A DNA stretch of 64,000 nucleotides. It comes from Acholoe squamosa. Its lineage: Eukaryota > Annelida > Polychaeta > Phyllodocida > Polynoidae. The notes beneath the pieces were generated by a model. It had not been told where the DNA came from. It saw only the letters and a list, made by a program, of their open reading frames with translations, and ran no database searches. Positions 31,875-44,259 of the stretch are shown here, piece after piece. Every line of letters starts with the position of its first letter. Position 1 is the stretch's first letter. The position numbers and the translations under genes are program-made. Where the stretch lies: the NCBI GenBank assembly GCA_949317995.1, contig OX439041.1, positions 6,584,001-6,648,000 of the forward strand. The letters run 5' to 3'.

Positions 31875-33810
31875 ATGACCTACATACTGAGCAAATCCAA
31901 GATGGAGCCCACAGATGTGCTCGTGGTCGCTCACGCCACTTTAATGCTCATGAAACTGGATGAGGAAGATGCTGACATACTTCAGGGCAAGAAGAGGAAG
32001 CACAAGTACCACGTGGCTCCATACTTGAAGGACCGGACAGACAATCTGCAGCGAAACACCTTCACTAAACTGCACAGGGACCTACTGGAAGTAAGTACTA
32101 CTCTGTCTTCTTTGTTTACTTGGGGGGTAGGAGTCAAGGGGTACCGGTCTGTGGCTTCATGTTCCCCTGACAGGAGTAGAGCTCTGTGGGGTGGTGGTAT
32201 TTTCACTTATTTTAAAGAGATCAAGAGGAGAAGAGCAGCTCGTGGTCATAAAAAAACAGATGTGAGTCCTTATTTGTCCAAGATAAAATTTATCAGAGAT
32301 AAAAATATTATAAAATAATTTCAGATGGACGAGGTGAATGAGTTTCGCCACACTCTGAGGATGGGCCCTGGAGAATACAAAGAGCTCCTGAGCAAGGTCT
32401 ACCCCCTGATATACAGGCGTGACACAAACTTCAGAGAGTCTATTAAGCCAGAGGAACGCCTAGACATAACCCTACGGTATTTGGCTTTAGGTGAGCTTTT
32501 GTTTTATTTTCTATAAAATGTATGATATATAAAAAGTATCCCGTGAAATTTACAAAGGTAGAATATCAATGATAAAATGTGTGTTTTAAATATAGCGTAT
32601 TTTTTATTGGGATTTCAACTATCTGAGACACCTGACTTAATTTCCTTTTTATTTTGTAGGAGACAGCAGTCAAACTCTACACCACGGTCATTTAGTGGGG
32701 GGGTCAACAGTCTACCCTATAATAAGAGACACCTGCATTGCCCTGACTGCCGTACTTAAAGATTTCTTGAAGGTTTGTTTCTTTGTTTTCTTTTCTATTT
32801 ATATAGTGTTTCAAATATAAAATCTTGGATTTCACCTAGCCGAAGGTCTTGTCTGCTACAAAAAAATCTGGGATATATACAAGAAACATATATTAAATAA
32901 TTTACATCAATTATTATATGCTTTCCTTTCCTCCCTCCAGGTCCCACAAACCGAAGTGGAATGGAAGGAAATCGCAGATGGATTTTGGAAGGAGTGGCAA
33001 GTCCCTCACATGATCGGGGCAGTGGACGGGAAGCACATTCGTATTCGCCAACCCCGGAAGAGTGGAACCACCTTCTACAATTACAAGAAGTATTTTAGTG
33101 TAGTGTTAATGGCTGTCGTAGACGCCTACTACCGGTTCATATATGTAGACATAGGGTCAGAAGGCAAGGCAGGTGATTCCCGCATATGGAAGGAAGGGCC
33201 CCTCTATGCTGACCTTAATGACCCAACGAACCCTCTCAACATACCACCAGCGTCTAAGATAAATGGCATGCGGGACTTGCTACCTTACTTCATGGTAGGG
33301 GATGATGCGTTCTCACTAGCAACCAATCTCATGAAGCCGTATGCGGTAAAAGACCAGGGAGATGAGCAGATAGTGTACAACTACAGAGTATCTCGGGGCC
33401 GTCTCATGTCTGAGAATGCTTTCGGAATTTTTGCTACCAGATTCCGCCTCTTCCTGCGTACACAGGACATGGAACCGAAGGGAGTTAAAATGGTAACCAT
33501 GGCAGCAGTTTCCCTGCACAACTTCCTTCGCACTCGAGCACCATCAGAGTACATCCCAGCAGGATCCGTCGACTATGAAGGGCCAGAGCTCGAGGTCCAT
33601 CCTGGACAGTGGCGGGATGAAGATCATGGCCTGGATGGCCTTGACAGGTCTCATCATGGGAGGAACATGCCTCAGAGTGCGAAAGCCATGCGGGAAAGCC
33701 TGTGCCGCTGGTTCAACTCCAGGCACGGTAAGGTACCATGGCAAGACAAGTACATGCGCAAAAGGCGGATGGAGGCTGTAGCAGAAGTTGAGGAAGAGGA
33801 GGATGACTAA
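31875..33810 (+). CDS. Harbinger DDE transposase (HARBI1-like), 4 exons
   Basis: Exons 31875-32090, 32325-32490, 32660-32772 and 32941-33810 all have GT-AG borders and matching phases (0, 1, 0), giving about 454 codons. The N-terminal region has RMGPGEYKELLSKVYPLI and LDITLRYLALG, as in HARBI1/PIF proteins. The nuclease domain has the acidic triad in GAVDGKHIRI, MVGDDAFSL and LMSENAFGIFATRFR. It should cut and paste the element at TWA targets in the nucleus. An internal start, MEPTDVL at 31902, is an alternative. The acidic tail (EEEEDD) is unusual but plausible. AATAAA at 34081 may end the transcript. Confidence 0.92.
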
Positions 33811-34510
33811 TAATCTCTGACAAAAAATGTCCAAGATAATTTTATTGGGGACAAACAAATCTGGGAAGAGGACTTTTGGGTTTATGAGCGACATGTATTG
33901 TTTCTGTTATATATATATGGAGATTATAAATGTTTTCAAAGTCATTGAAGGGAAGAATTAATTATAAAAGTAGAAACCTCTTTTTATTGAACACACAACA
34001 GTGGATGAACTTTTAACTTTTATGATCTCTTTCAGACGAAGCAACTTTTAACTTGATATAAAACCATGTAGTAAACTAGAAATAAAGTCGTCTAGTCTGT
34101 TTCCATGATAACCAGAAGGCTTTTTACTTCTCCTTGAAATAAAAAAAAATATTTTCCTTTTCCATGAGGTAATCGCCTACTACAAGAAAGTACAAAGCAG
34201 GATTATACAAGCCTTGTCTTCAGTCCTTGATAGATAATAACAGCGACAGCAACAACAATAGCAACAACAAATATTATCATACACTTCCCTCAATCTCTGC
34301 GATCCTGAAAAATTGTTGTGTCATATTGTTTTTTTATGCACTAGAACAGAACATATAGCAATCCTCAAGTCTTTTGAGTCAAGTGCACTAACAGTAAGAA
34401 TATTGGTTGAGATCATCGCTCGGATCCTATATAAAAAATGTCTGGGATATATAACTTTTAACTACAAATCTGGGATAATTCGTCGCGAGCAAAACAGTTT
34501 TTTATGTCTT
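33811..34510. other. Convergent 3' regions of the Harbinger genes
   Basis: Non-coding gap between the tail-to-tail transposase and MADF genes. AATAAA at 34081-34086 (+). No further ORF. Confidence 0.6.
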
Positions 34511-36895
34511 TTATGGGACCCAGTCCCCATTCACAGCGTCTAAAGCCAAGCTGTGCACGTGTAGCTTAAACTTTTCTCGTACTCTCTGGTTCATTCTCTG
34601 ACACTGGAACAAGATCATCTTACTCCAGTGGGAGTCCTCCGTCTCAGGTTCTGCCACAGGAGGAGGTGGAGGGGGCTGAGCATGGCGTGCTGCAGCAAGC
34701 TGGGTCAGCTCTACCACAGAGTTGGTGCACTTCTCAAAATATTGCTCTCGATTTTCAAGGACCTCGGCGACAGTCTTGTTTTTTTTCTCTCGGAGATGCT
34801 GAGGCTCCTTGTTCCTGAAATATTCAGTGGAAACCTCCTCATTATTCGTATAGAATTTATCTTTGTCAGCCAGGTAATCTGTCCTGTATGTCCTCCTACC
34901 TTCAGAGGAGGAGGGTCGCTGTACCGTCGAACTGCCTGTGCTGCCAGCCCTTCTGGGGGGGGGTTTAGTGGTAGCCTCAGGAGTTGGCTTTTTGGAAGAG
35001 CTTTTACCTGAACCTTTGCCCTTGCCAGAAGAGGGGGGGGTCTTAGATTTACCAATGTTCTGTTTGTTGGGAGAACTACGCGTCCTGGATGAAACAGCTT
35101 CTTCTTCGTATTCATCTGGGATTACATGAGCTTCCTCCAACCCTCCTTCATCAGGCTCCAAGTTTTCCTCCTCACTACGGCCCTTGTCCTGGTCCTCGTT
35201 GTCGACCTCCTGTTCTGGTGATTCCTCCTCTACCTGGGTTTGCTTGAAAAAACAAGAAAGGGGGAAAAGTAAATGAGCAGAGAAGATAGCCTGGTAGTCT
35301 ATTAATCAGGGTAATAGCAAGCAAAAATTATCCAAGATGCATTACTTTATAATTGTCGTTGATTGATTAATTGATCAAGGTAGCAGGCAAATAGATAATC
35401 AAATTTTATATTGGGGTATTTTGTTTGTGATTATTTTATATATTTGGGATTTTTTTTTTGGGGATTATTTTATTTCAGATAATTTTTTGTTGGGGATTAT
35501 TTTATTTGGGATTTTTAATCCATTGCGAGCATCATTGGCCTGTTAAAAATCAAGAAAGGGGAGAACTTACCTTCCTGTAGTTAGTTATGCTTGCTTCCTT
35601 CTTGCAATACGGATCCAAGAAGAAGCAAAGCCGCTTAATTAACTCCTTCTTGTATGGGAGCTTCCCGTCTGCTGCAGAAGAGCCCGACTTGACCTTGCCT
35701 GAGACTATTTTTTGATAGTCTGTCCTCAGCGAATTCATCCTTGTGTTCACAAAGAAGGCTGAAAAAAATAGAATTTTTTTTTATTTTCATAGTAATTCAG
35801 ATTTTTTTTAAACACAAGAGCAAGTAGAAATGAAAGAAAGCTGTTTTTAATAATAATCAGAATTATTTCTCTCTTTTTTATCTTGGATTTTTTCTGTTGT
35901 CTAGGACGATTTGAAATATGTGGGTCTAGGATAAAATATATTTTCTTGAAAATCTTGAATAAATTACCTGGTATCCCTAAGTCGTCGCCAATTTTTCCTA
36001 AGGCGGCCCACCTTGCTGTCGGGTCCTTATACAGCTTGTGATTTTTGTCATACAGGTATGGAACAGCCTCCCATAGCTCACACAACCTTTCCAACACCGC
36101 ATTGTCTTTGAAGTACTGTCGGCCACTTCCAGGGGCATCTGGTCTGGACTTTAACTGACCTATAGTTTTTTTAGGAGTAACCTGGGTCTTTTTAACCTCA
36201 CTAACAGTCTTCTTAGGAGTGACCTTGGTGACCTTGGCCTCCTCCTGGTTTCTTTTAGTCATGTCAAAGTTTGTGGGGGCTACAGGTCTTTTCTTTTTGG
36301 GTGGCTTTATGGTAGGGAGGGGATCGTCTTCTTCTTCTTCTTCGTCTTCATTGTCCAAAGAAAATTCCTGTGAATCATAATCGGGGTCCATATACCAGGG
36401 ATCATCCTCGTCGTGATCAATAATGATTTCTGTACCTGCAGAGGTAGGGGGGCTCTTAAAAGACTTGGCAGGACGAGGACTGCCTTCTTCCTCTTCATCT
36501 TCATTGTTTTCATCGTAATCGGGGATGAGTTTTCTCTTGGTCAGGCGGCTGCCACCCATACCTAGCCGTGAGTAGGGACCTTTGGAGTCAGAATAGCCTC
36601 CCCTGGAACGGGAGGAAGGTGTGCAACTTAGGTCTTGGGGCTCGTCATTGTCGTCGTCTTCATTGTACTCCTCCACTGCCCCAGATTTACTACCGGTAGT
36701 ACGGTCGAGAAGACGTCGAGCAGATTCTTCATCTTCCTTTGTTATTTCAAGCCTAGGCCTACCTCTTGCCGTGAAACGTGTTCCCTGGCCCTTCCTCGAG
36801 GTATCCTCAGGCTGTTGGCCCTCATTCCCCTCGTCATTTGTTGTATTTACTGGTTTTCTTTGCGTCTTGCGCTTAGTTGCACGCCGTGGAGCCAT
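34511..36895 (-). CDS. Harbinger MADF/Myb-SANT-like DNA-binding protein, 3 exons
   Basis: Exons 36895-35968, 35758-35571 and 35242-34511 have consensus sites (CAG/GTAATT, AAG/GTAAGT) and phases 1 and 0, and give about 615 aa. After a basic/acidic disordered N-terminus (MAPRRATKRKTQRK, acidic clusters) comes a MADF-like helix set spanning the first junction: LERLCELWEAVPYLYD, RWAALGKIGDDLGIP, then FFVNTRMNSLRTDY. The C-terminal third is basic and Pro/Ser-rich. In PIF/Harbinger elements a second Myb-like protein recruits or imports the transposase and binds transposon ends; that role is inferred here. The ATG lies 390 bp from the right TIR, in a TATA-less, CACGTG-containing promoter region (36934). 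Confidence 0.85.
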
Positions 36896-36929
36896 CTTGG
36901 ATGTTTTCCTCTAGTACGGACGAAGTGCA

Positions 36930-37284
36930 GGTCACGTGATTTCCATGTGATCGGCGACGCGTACGCCCCCCTACCGCCTTCCCCGGAAACTAAAATTGCC
37001 GGGCCGACAAAAAATAGAAACGATTCCTGGCCGATTTTTTCTGTCTGAACAGAAAAAATCGGGTCCAAAGTGAAACCGTCGGCGATCATTCCCGATGCGT
37101 TCCCGACGTGATTCCGATGGTCTCCGATTTTTTTCACGACCTCTTCCACTGGACCCGATTCTTGGCCGATGATACCCGATTTCCACCCGATAAGGGTCCG
37201 ATTCTCTATTTCTGTCGCCGATGCATCGGAAATGCATCGGAGATGGACTATCGGCCAAGAATCGGTTTCGGTGGAATACCCCCA
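36930..37284. promoter_or_regulatory. Harbinger right TIR with dense ATCGG/CCGAT array
   Basis: About sixteen CCGAT or ATCGG words occur in 355 bp, many as ACCCGATTT or GGCCGAT, ending in the inverted repeat. The density far exceeds the surroundings and mirrors the left end. Probable transposase or Myb binding sites and the MADF promoter. Confidence 0.65.
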
Positions 37285-37575
37285 TAATACTGATGAAAAT
37301 AGGCGTCCTACCAGGGTAGTAGGATCGCCCTTACAAAATACCGAACTTCCGGCGAATCTGGAATAACTGGTGTCTGCAGCTCCACCCGGCGACATATGGG
37401 TGGTGGCAAGCCACGTTGCTGTTGTGATGTGCCCTGATGAAGATGGGAAGATGGAGCCCCGGTTTGGTGTGGTAATCCGTTTTGTGTTTCGGGTAGCGTC
37501 CACCTTCGCTGCAGGTATGGTTCCAGATCGGCGAGTCCAGCATAAGGATAAGAACCTCTGGCATGGTAAATGCCT

Positions 37576-39870
37576 TTAACCTCGGGTACCACAGGCTCCT
37601 TCAGATGGACACTTAAAGATCCTCGGAATCAGTGTCCATCTTCTCAGCCGACTCCGCTTGGGCAGCCGGAGCCGAGCTGCTGAACTGCTCATAGAGAGCA
37701 GCGCTGGGGTTTCGCTGAGAGACTCGCTACGCAAGCTCAGCGCGCCCATCCCCTCGGAAAGGGACGACGCAGAGCCGTCCCACTCGTCCAGGTGCTTCCC
37801 GAAGCAGAGGAAGAACTTGAGGTCGGCCTCCTTGTACTTATGTATGTACCCGGCGTTCTCAGCACGGTGGAACTCCTTAAGCTTTTCAGCTTCCAACTGC
37901 TGGCGCCGGCAGGATTGGATTGCCTCCTCGACATTCTTCCTCTCCTGTACCCGGATCTTCTCCTCCTCCCTCTTCTGGATCTCATAGACCAGGTTGAAGG
38001 TGGCTTCAGTCATTGTACGCCAATAGTCGACTGACTTTTGGCGATGCAATGCCTGCCATTCCGCCATCAGGTCGTTCTGGATCGCCGCCGTTTGAACATC
38101 GCGGTGATCGACAAACGTGTTCGGATCCTGAAGACCTGACAGCGTACCTGCAATGAGTTCCATAACGGGCACCCGAGGGGCCGTTGGTGAAACTATAACC
38201 GGTGGGGGCGCGGCTGGACTCCATGCCACCACGGCCCCTACCCCGGGGTTTAGACCAGCCCAAGGAGGTTAGGACCTGAGATTCGGGTCCTGCTGGTCCC
38301 ATTGCAGGGAACTTCACCGCGTATTCACTATACGTGGGGCGCTTGCCGGATGACCCCTCACCGGCCCACCATGATCCATATCCGGATGGGGCACCAAAGT
38401 ATGTGCTCCAGTCATCCGGACTGCCAGTGGCTTCACTCGGGGGGTGCTCCTCGGGTGCACTGGGTGTTGGGGCTGGAGTGGCTGGAGTGGCCACCTGGCT
38501 AACCACCCTACGGGTCTGGTTGCCAGGCATATCCAGAGCCGAGACTTGCTGTCCCGACTGGCGACGATCAGCTGGGTTGGCTGGTCTGGGCTGATCCTTG
38601 TTACCCAAAGGGCTTACGGATCGGTCTGCGCGGGTCCTTTTGGAAGCTCCGGTAGCCGTGGCTGAGCCTCCATTAGGTCCCTTCGAGCGGGCCTTGCCCT
38701 TCTCCTGCTTGTCATCCCCTCGCCACTTCTTCACCTTCAGGTGTACCTTGGTGGGCATCCCGAACTTGGTAGGCGAGAAGTTAATGGCGAAGTAGGCCAA
38801 GAGGTTGCCACTCCTCCATGAACAGAATCCGGTCTCGAATGCCTGTTCCTTAACGTCTTTTACGCTCAACGAAGCCCAGTTAGCCAGGAGCTTGTTGAAG
38901 CACTTTACAGCCCGTTTTCTAGTCTTCTCCAGGCCGGTGCCATGGGCTTTCTGCAGATGCAGAGCCATGTGCCGACGCTGGTTGGTAGAAAACGAGCCTT
39001 CACAGAGTTTGCTCGGACGGTCTCTGACTACGCACTGAAGTAGTGGCTTGTGGTGCATATGATGCTCCACGATATGTCGAGCGAAGCGAGGCTTCGTCTC
39101 AAACATCTCTCCAGTGAGAGTGAGCTGGCACGACTCGAATGGGCACTTACGGCGGTTGCCGGTTGGTCCCCATTGGGTCATAGCCCACTGAACTTTCGTC
39201 CGGGCCTCATAGTTGTAAATCGACCCCAATTTGGATTTGAGCTGGTCAATCCAAATGAGGTAGAATTTACCTACTGGCGTATCCGAGGGGCCGGACTTCA
39301 TCCACTCCTCGTCATCGCTATCACCATCCTTATTGACGGCGCCCGGGCACATGTAGTGGACTGTGTCGTAAGCACAGTCTGCGAAGCAGCGGGGAGTCCG
39401 TTCCTTGAACCCCTCGGCTGCATTCTTCCACATCCATTTCTGATTCTCCTCTTTGGGAACGTCCGTGGTCATTTCTTCCCACATCGTCACAGACTCGAAA
39501 TCAGATTTGGCTGACTCGGGCAGCTCTGGGTCACTTGTGCTTCCCTCACTGTCCGTGTAGATGCCCTCCCCTTTACGGCCGACTCGGCTGGTGGTAGTAG
39601 TACCAGTCGAAGCCTTGGTAGAGGTTTTGGCGCTCGTCCCGCTGGTGCTAGCAGAGGATGCTGCAGTAACCGAAGTGGCTACTGTGGTTGCTGGGGTGCT
39701 GGAGGCGGGCGTCTTCGGGTCGCCCTTACCCCTCGGCTTGGTGGGGAGTCCATACTCTCCTCAACCCGAGACGAGACCGTCGGGTCCTCGCCTGCCTCCA
39801 ACTGGACGTTGGCGGTTTGACGCGCGGCGTCAATCGTCCCCTGTGCCATGGCACTGAGGGCGACTTCCAA
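37576..39870 (-). pseudogene. Gypsy A ORF3 (zinc-finger/coiled-coil protein), frameshifted
   Basis: Located downstream of integrase on the same strand. Coding is spread over three segments in different frames (39870-39679, about 39790-38006, 38232-37576), so at least two frameshifts have occurred. It matches the ORF3 of element B: a Cys block RCFADCAY...MCPG with DSDDEEWM; paired C2H2-like clusters CPFESC...FARHIVEHH and CVV...LCEG...HMALHLQKAH; and a C-terminal coiled coil ending near HLDEWDG. The function is unknown. It is not a recognisable envelope or canonical Gag. An N-terminal MEVALSAMAQ at 39870 is a likely original start. Confidence 0.7.
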
Positions 39871-40019
39871 TTTTTAAAAATGGCAAATGTGTTGGACTCC
39901 TCCCGAAGGATTCGTCCAACAAAGGGGGGAAGGTATAGCAAAGCTAACCACACAGCTACCGGCTGCCGAACGCCAAACAATAACCGGAGCGAAACGGGTG
40001 GCGTCTTACTGCCACGAGT

Positions 40020-40140
40020 CCGCTCTAGTTATGAACAATATGACGTCAGACCTCTCGTCTCGCGAGATCCCGCAAAGGGTATCCGGTGACCTAGTTCCGC
40101 GCTTTCCCGCCGCACCTGCGGCGCCACCTAGGGGACTAGA
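40020..40140 (-). promoter_or_regulatory. Candidate internal promoter before gypsy A ORF3
   Basis: TGACGTCA (CRE) at 40041-40048 and the palindrome TCTCGCGAGA at 40058-40067 lie in the 500-bp gap between pol and ORF3, with a CTCF-like GGCGCCACCTAGGGG at 40120-40134. Element B has two TGACGTCA sites in the same position. Both motifs are known in TATA-less animal promoters. Confidence 0.45.
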
Positions 40141-40365
40141 TCCGAACTAACATTCGACTCGACATGCGAGACGCGGCCTACTACCCGAGTGCTATCGTCT
40201 GGAGCTTGGCGGTGTATACAACGCTTCAAAGCGAATGTACCGGTTAATCCGAATGCCGCTCACGGGATACAGCTACCCGGGGAGGGCGCGTTCGGCATCC
40301 CTAGCCGTGGAACGTATGTTATTCGCCTACAGCGAACAACACGCAGCAGCTCGTTGTGTACTGAG

Positions 40366-41334
40366 TTAGGTTACAGCAGACCTCAACTGGGGACTGCGTC
40401 TAACGCCTTCGGTTAGCATTTTATTCTTCCTGGCTTTACGTACGGCCTTCTCCGGGTCCCGCTTAGCCACGGCGAGACCTTGCCCATACGTAATGCCTTC
40501 ACTCAGCGAGACATTTTTCCGTTTCTTACGATTAGGTCGTTTCCTGGCCTTCGTCTTCTTTTTAACCATTTCCCCAGCTTCCGGCATTTTCCCCGGCCGG
40601 CCTCTAGGGCGTTTCCCGGGTACCACAACGTTGGGCGCAGGCTCAGGTGGATGGTAACCGAACTCCCTCTCCGCCTCTTCACATCCCTTCCAGGGCTGAA
40701 GTTTTCCAACATTTGTCTTCCATTTCATACCAGTAAGGCAGTCCTCCATCATCACCGTGGACTCGGAGATAATGCGAATAATCTTAAGTGGACCTTCCCA
40801 TGGCGTTACGAGCTTCAACCGTTCCAGTGGCTCGTAGTACCTTAGTACTTTGTCCCCGACATTAAAACGAATTCTTTTGGCATTGGTGTCATAGCCCACC
40901 TTCTGCCATTTCGCACTCTTCAGCAGTTCTTTCCGAACGGCCTCGTATGCCTGTTTGAACCTATCCCTTAACGACTCTACAAACAATACGGTGCAGGGCG
41001 CCTCTGGGTCTATCCCAACCACTCCATACACTAAGTCGGCGGGCATTATGATGTCCTCGCTGAACACTAGCATGTTTGGAGTACAATTAGTAGATGAATG
41101 GACAGTGTTGTTGTAGGCGTGTACTACAAACTCACACTGTTCATCCCAGTCGTCCTGGTGGGTATTAACCAGGGGCTTCAGCACTTGTATCAGGGTTCTA
41201 TTGAACCGTTCTACCTGTCCATCCGACTGTGGTCGGTATGGGTTGGTTCGGGTCTTGCAAATGGCTAGGTAATGGCACATTTCCTGCCTCTCATTCCGGG
41301 CCAGTAGTAACGTCTTTGTAGACGCTCTATCCAC
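40366..41334 (-). pseudogene. Gypsy A integrase C-terminal half
   Basis: The open frame keeps the third acidic residue block (NPYRPQSDGQVERFNRTL), the GPY/F-like region (TPWEGPLKI) and a basic AT-hook tail (KRPRGRPGK) ending in RRSPQLRSAVT. Compared with element B, the zinc finger's CxxC and the first two catalytic Asp blocks (GVDI..., HSDQGREF) are missing: about 110 codons were deleted near 41290, with a frame change. Integration activity is lost. Confidence 0.88.
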
Positions 41335-43817
41335 CTCTTCTTACCGAAATGACCACTAGTTTGGTGGCCATGGCAATAATACATGATATCCCTCCTCATT
41401 GGGGTGGGAATCACTATTTGTAACAGCCTACCGTTGGTAGAAGTAGTCTTCCACCTGCACAGTATGCCGTCTCGGATCTCTAACTCGGTCCATTGAGCTA
41501 GCAATCGCCTCGTTTCCCTATCTTCTAGGGATACCAACGGCCTTGCCGGTTTAATACCTGTCCGTAGGTATTCCATTATGCGCGCAGTGGTGGGATCAGA
41601 CTGTTGGAACTTCTTGATGGTCTCCGGGGACCAATCGAGATAGCTACATACAGCCTCCTCCCAGGGGATACGGGGGGTGGTATAATTAAATACCAACCCA
41701 GCTACCACAGCATTGTGGGCCCCGCAGTCTTCACAAGTGGCATTCTGGCACTTTCGGACGGGTCGCCTCGACAAGGCATCCGCATTGATATGCTTAGCAC
41801 CGGGCCGGTGCTCTATTTGTTTGTGCTCCAAACCGAACTCGGATAGATGAGCTAACCATCGTCCAATCATCCCCTCGGCATCCTTAAAGTTAAGGAGCCA
41901 CCTTAGAGACGAATGGTCAGTTTGTAAAGTAAAGTCACTTCCCGAAAGGAAATGCTTAAACTTCTTCGTATACACCACTACCGTGAGGAGTTCTCGTTTA
42001 GTGGTACAATAATTACGCTGGGTCTTGCTTAGCGTGTTGCTAGCGAATGCTATTTGGACTTCGACTCCATCCTGGACCTGAGAGAGAGCCGCCCCGATTG
42101 CATCATTGCTCGCATGTGTGTCTAATATGAAATGTCCCTCGGGAGTGGGATATTTCAATACGGGTGTGTTTCTAAACAAATCCTTTATTTTATTAAAAGA
42201 TTCTTCTTGCTCGCTGGTCCATGGGAATGGGACCCGTGCCCTACCCGGGGTCCAGTGAGCTAAGCACTGCATAGGAAAGCTGACACAAGAGTAATTCGGT
42301 ATGAAATCACGGTAGTAGGAACAAAATCCTAAAAATGATCTCACCTCCTTAGCACTCGTGGGTCGTTCCCAATTTTCTACAGCTTCTAATTTCTCCGGAT
42401 CTGCACTCACTCCGTTAGGGGTGATGATCCTTCCCAGATATGTAATTGTTTTCTTAAACAGATTACATTTCTTGGGTTTAAGTTTTAGACCATTGGATAG
42501 TATCCAGTCGAGTACCAATTGCAGATTCGCATGGCATTCCTTAAACGACTTGCCTAACACGACAACGTCGTCCAAGTAGACCAAGCATTTCTTCCACAAA
42601 AGGTCGCTCAACAAGGAGTCCATCATGGCCTCGAATGTAGCAGGGGTGTTACACAATCCGAAGGGCAAGACATTATACTCGAATAGCCCCATATGACTAG
42701 AGAACGCAGTTTTCTCTTTGTCATCGGGGTGCATCGGTATCTGCCAATACCCGGATTGCAAATCCAAGGTACAGAACCATTGGTTCCCACCCAAGCTATC
42801 TAAAGTCTCATCTATCCTAGGCAAAGGATACGATTTCTTCTTTGTTATACCGTTCAATTTTCGGTAATCTACACAAAAGCGGATTGTACCGTCTTTCTTA
42901 GTGGTCATACAAACAGGGCTGGACCAGGGACTCGAGCTCGGCACGATGACCCCTAGGTCCAACTGTTTTTGTATTTCCTGTTCACAAATTAACTTCTTAT
43001 TAAGAGGAAGTCTGCGATACGGGATTTTAAAAGGTTTCTCGTCGCCCACATCTATAGTGTGCAACACCTTATCGGATCTGCCTACCGGTCCTCCTTCCCT
43101 ACCGAAAGCACTCTCGTACCTCCGTAGGAGTTTCGCTAGGCATTCCTTGTCCTCCGTATTCTGTAAATCTGATTGTTCAACCAGTTTCTTAAATTCTTCA
43201 TCTAAAGGATGCTTACTAACAGGGTTTAGTGGTTTATGGAACCTGGCCTCGGCGACGTGTTCTACCGAACTCATCTCTCCCACACTGTCGCCTCGTTTCA
43301 AGTAAACCACCGAACCACTTCGGTTAGTTATGGGTAATACAGACCATGCTGCATTAGCCACCAAAGTGTCCACTGAATCCAACCCGATACTTGACAAATA
43401 TACCGTGTCCAGTTCAAAGACTCCAGTTTCATTCCTTTGGGCCATTGACCCGCCACAAAGGACATCGCAAGTGGTACCCGGTGGGATCTTCACCGTGTGT
43501 ATCACTGATGCAACCGAAGACACCTGTCTCAATACGCACTGGACATGCAAGCCATACGGGTTCCGTATACTCATCATACCATCCCTGGGGTCCAAGACGG
43601 CCCCATATAAGCTTGCAAAATCCAATCCGAGGATTCCGTCATCACTAACCTCTGCTATAGTTGGCGAAAGAACGAATTCTTTGCCTCCTATACGGATAGG
43701 CATAAACGTCCTACCAAAAGTACGCATACTGCTTCCGTCGGCTGTGCAAGCATTTAACCCCCGTTTTGAGGTTCTCATGACTGCCGGCCACCGAGTCGAA
43801 GAATCTTTTGGACACAC
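41265..43817 (-). pseudogene. Gypsy A protease end, reverse transcriptase and RNase H
   Basis: A long open frame. The beginning completes the protease fold (DGILGLDF). The RT follows with FCVDYRKLNG, LQSGYWQIPM, VLPFGLCNTPATFE and catalytic YLDD, then RNase H (LDTHASNDAIGAALSQ, QTDHSSLRWLL), with Asp replaced by His next to the first RNase H block when compared with DTDAS in element B. It then enters the integrase zinc finger (HGHQTSGHFG...YYWPGM), where the deletion begins. It lies in a different frame from both neighbours. Confidence 0.92.
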
Positions 43818-44259
43818 AGGAGTGGCTGGCTCCAGTATCCACCAAGAATTCTCCTACCCGGCCTTCCACAGATATTGGTACATACCACCGTCTCCCCCCT
43901 AAAGGAGAGGGGTTGCTGGTAAACTGGTGAAAGTCTCCCGAATCACCAAGATTCAATCCGAGTCCTCTCAAAAACTCCAGACACGGATGACTTGGGGGAA
44001 GGCGTGTCCCACACACTCGAATCAACTCCTTGATCCATCCTTCCTCTCCCCCAGTGCGGCTACTCGCCTCCATATGTTCACCACCGTACACATAAGCACT
44101 AGGGTCCCTGGCCCCGGCCGTAGTGCAGGGGTGCGCACCCACAGCCACCCGGCCTCCAGGTGAATTTGATTCGAAATCTTCCACCGGGTTACCCCCGGTA
44201 GCATTTTGGCATTCGTTCCATCCTGGGGTTATACCCAATGCCGTGAATACAACCCCCAC
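43711..44259 (-). pseudogene. Gypsy A aspartic protease region
   Basis: Contains RRWYVPISVEGRVGEFLVDT followed by GASHSCV, the DTGA active-site block of retroviral-type proteases. The frame is lost near 43790 and continues in the next ORF. Upstream residues are Gly/Ser-rich, probably the Gag-protease linker. The region abuts the presumed nested insertion at about 44.2 kb. Confidence 0.8.

Larger units (their letters stand above)
31601..37284 (+). mobile_element. Autonomous PIF/Harbinger transposon, complete
   Basis: 5,684 bp with inverted ends TGGGGGTATTCCACC and GGTGGAATACCCCCA, flanked by TAA on both sides (31598-31600 and 37285-37287), the diagnostic TWA duplication. It contains a spliced DDE transposase (+) and a convergent spliced MADF/Myb-like gene (-), the two-gene organisation known for this superfamily. 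Both frames appear open. It is inserted in gypsy A and is therefore younger. Confidence 0.95.

Noticed and set aside
31600-31878. 92-aa ORF at the Harbinger left end
   Set aside because: Lies within the TIR and subterminal repeats; no coding features.
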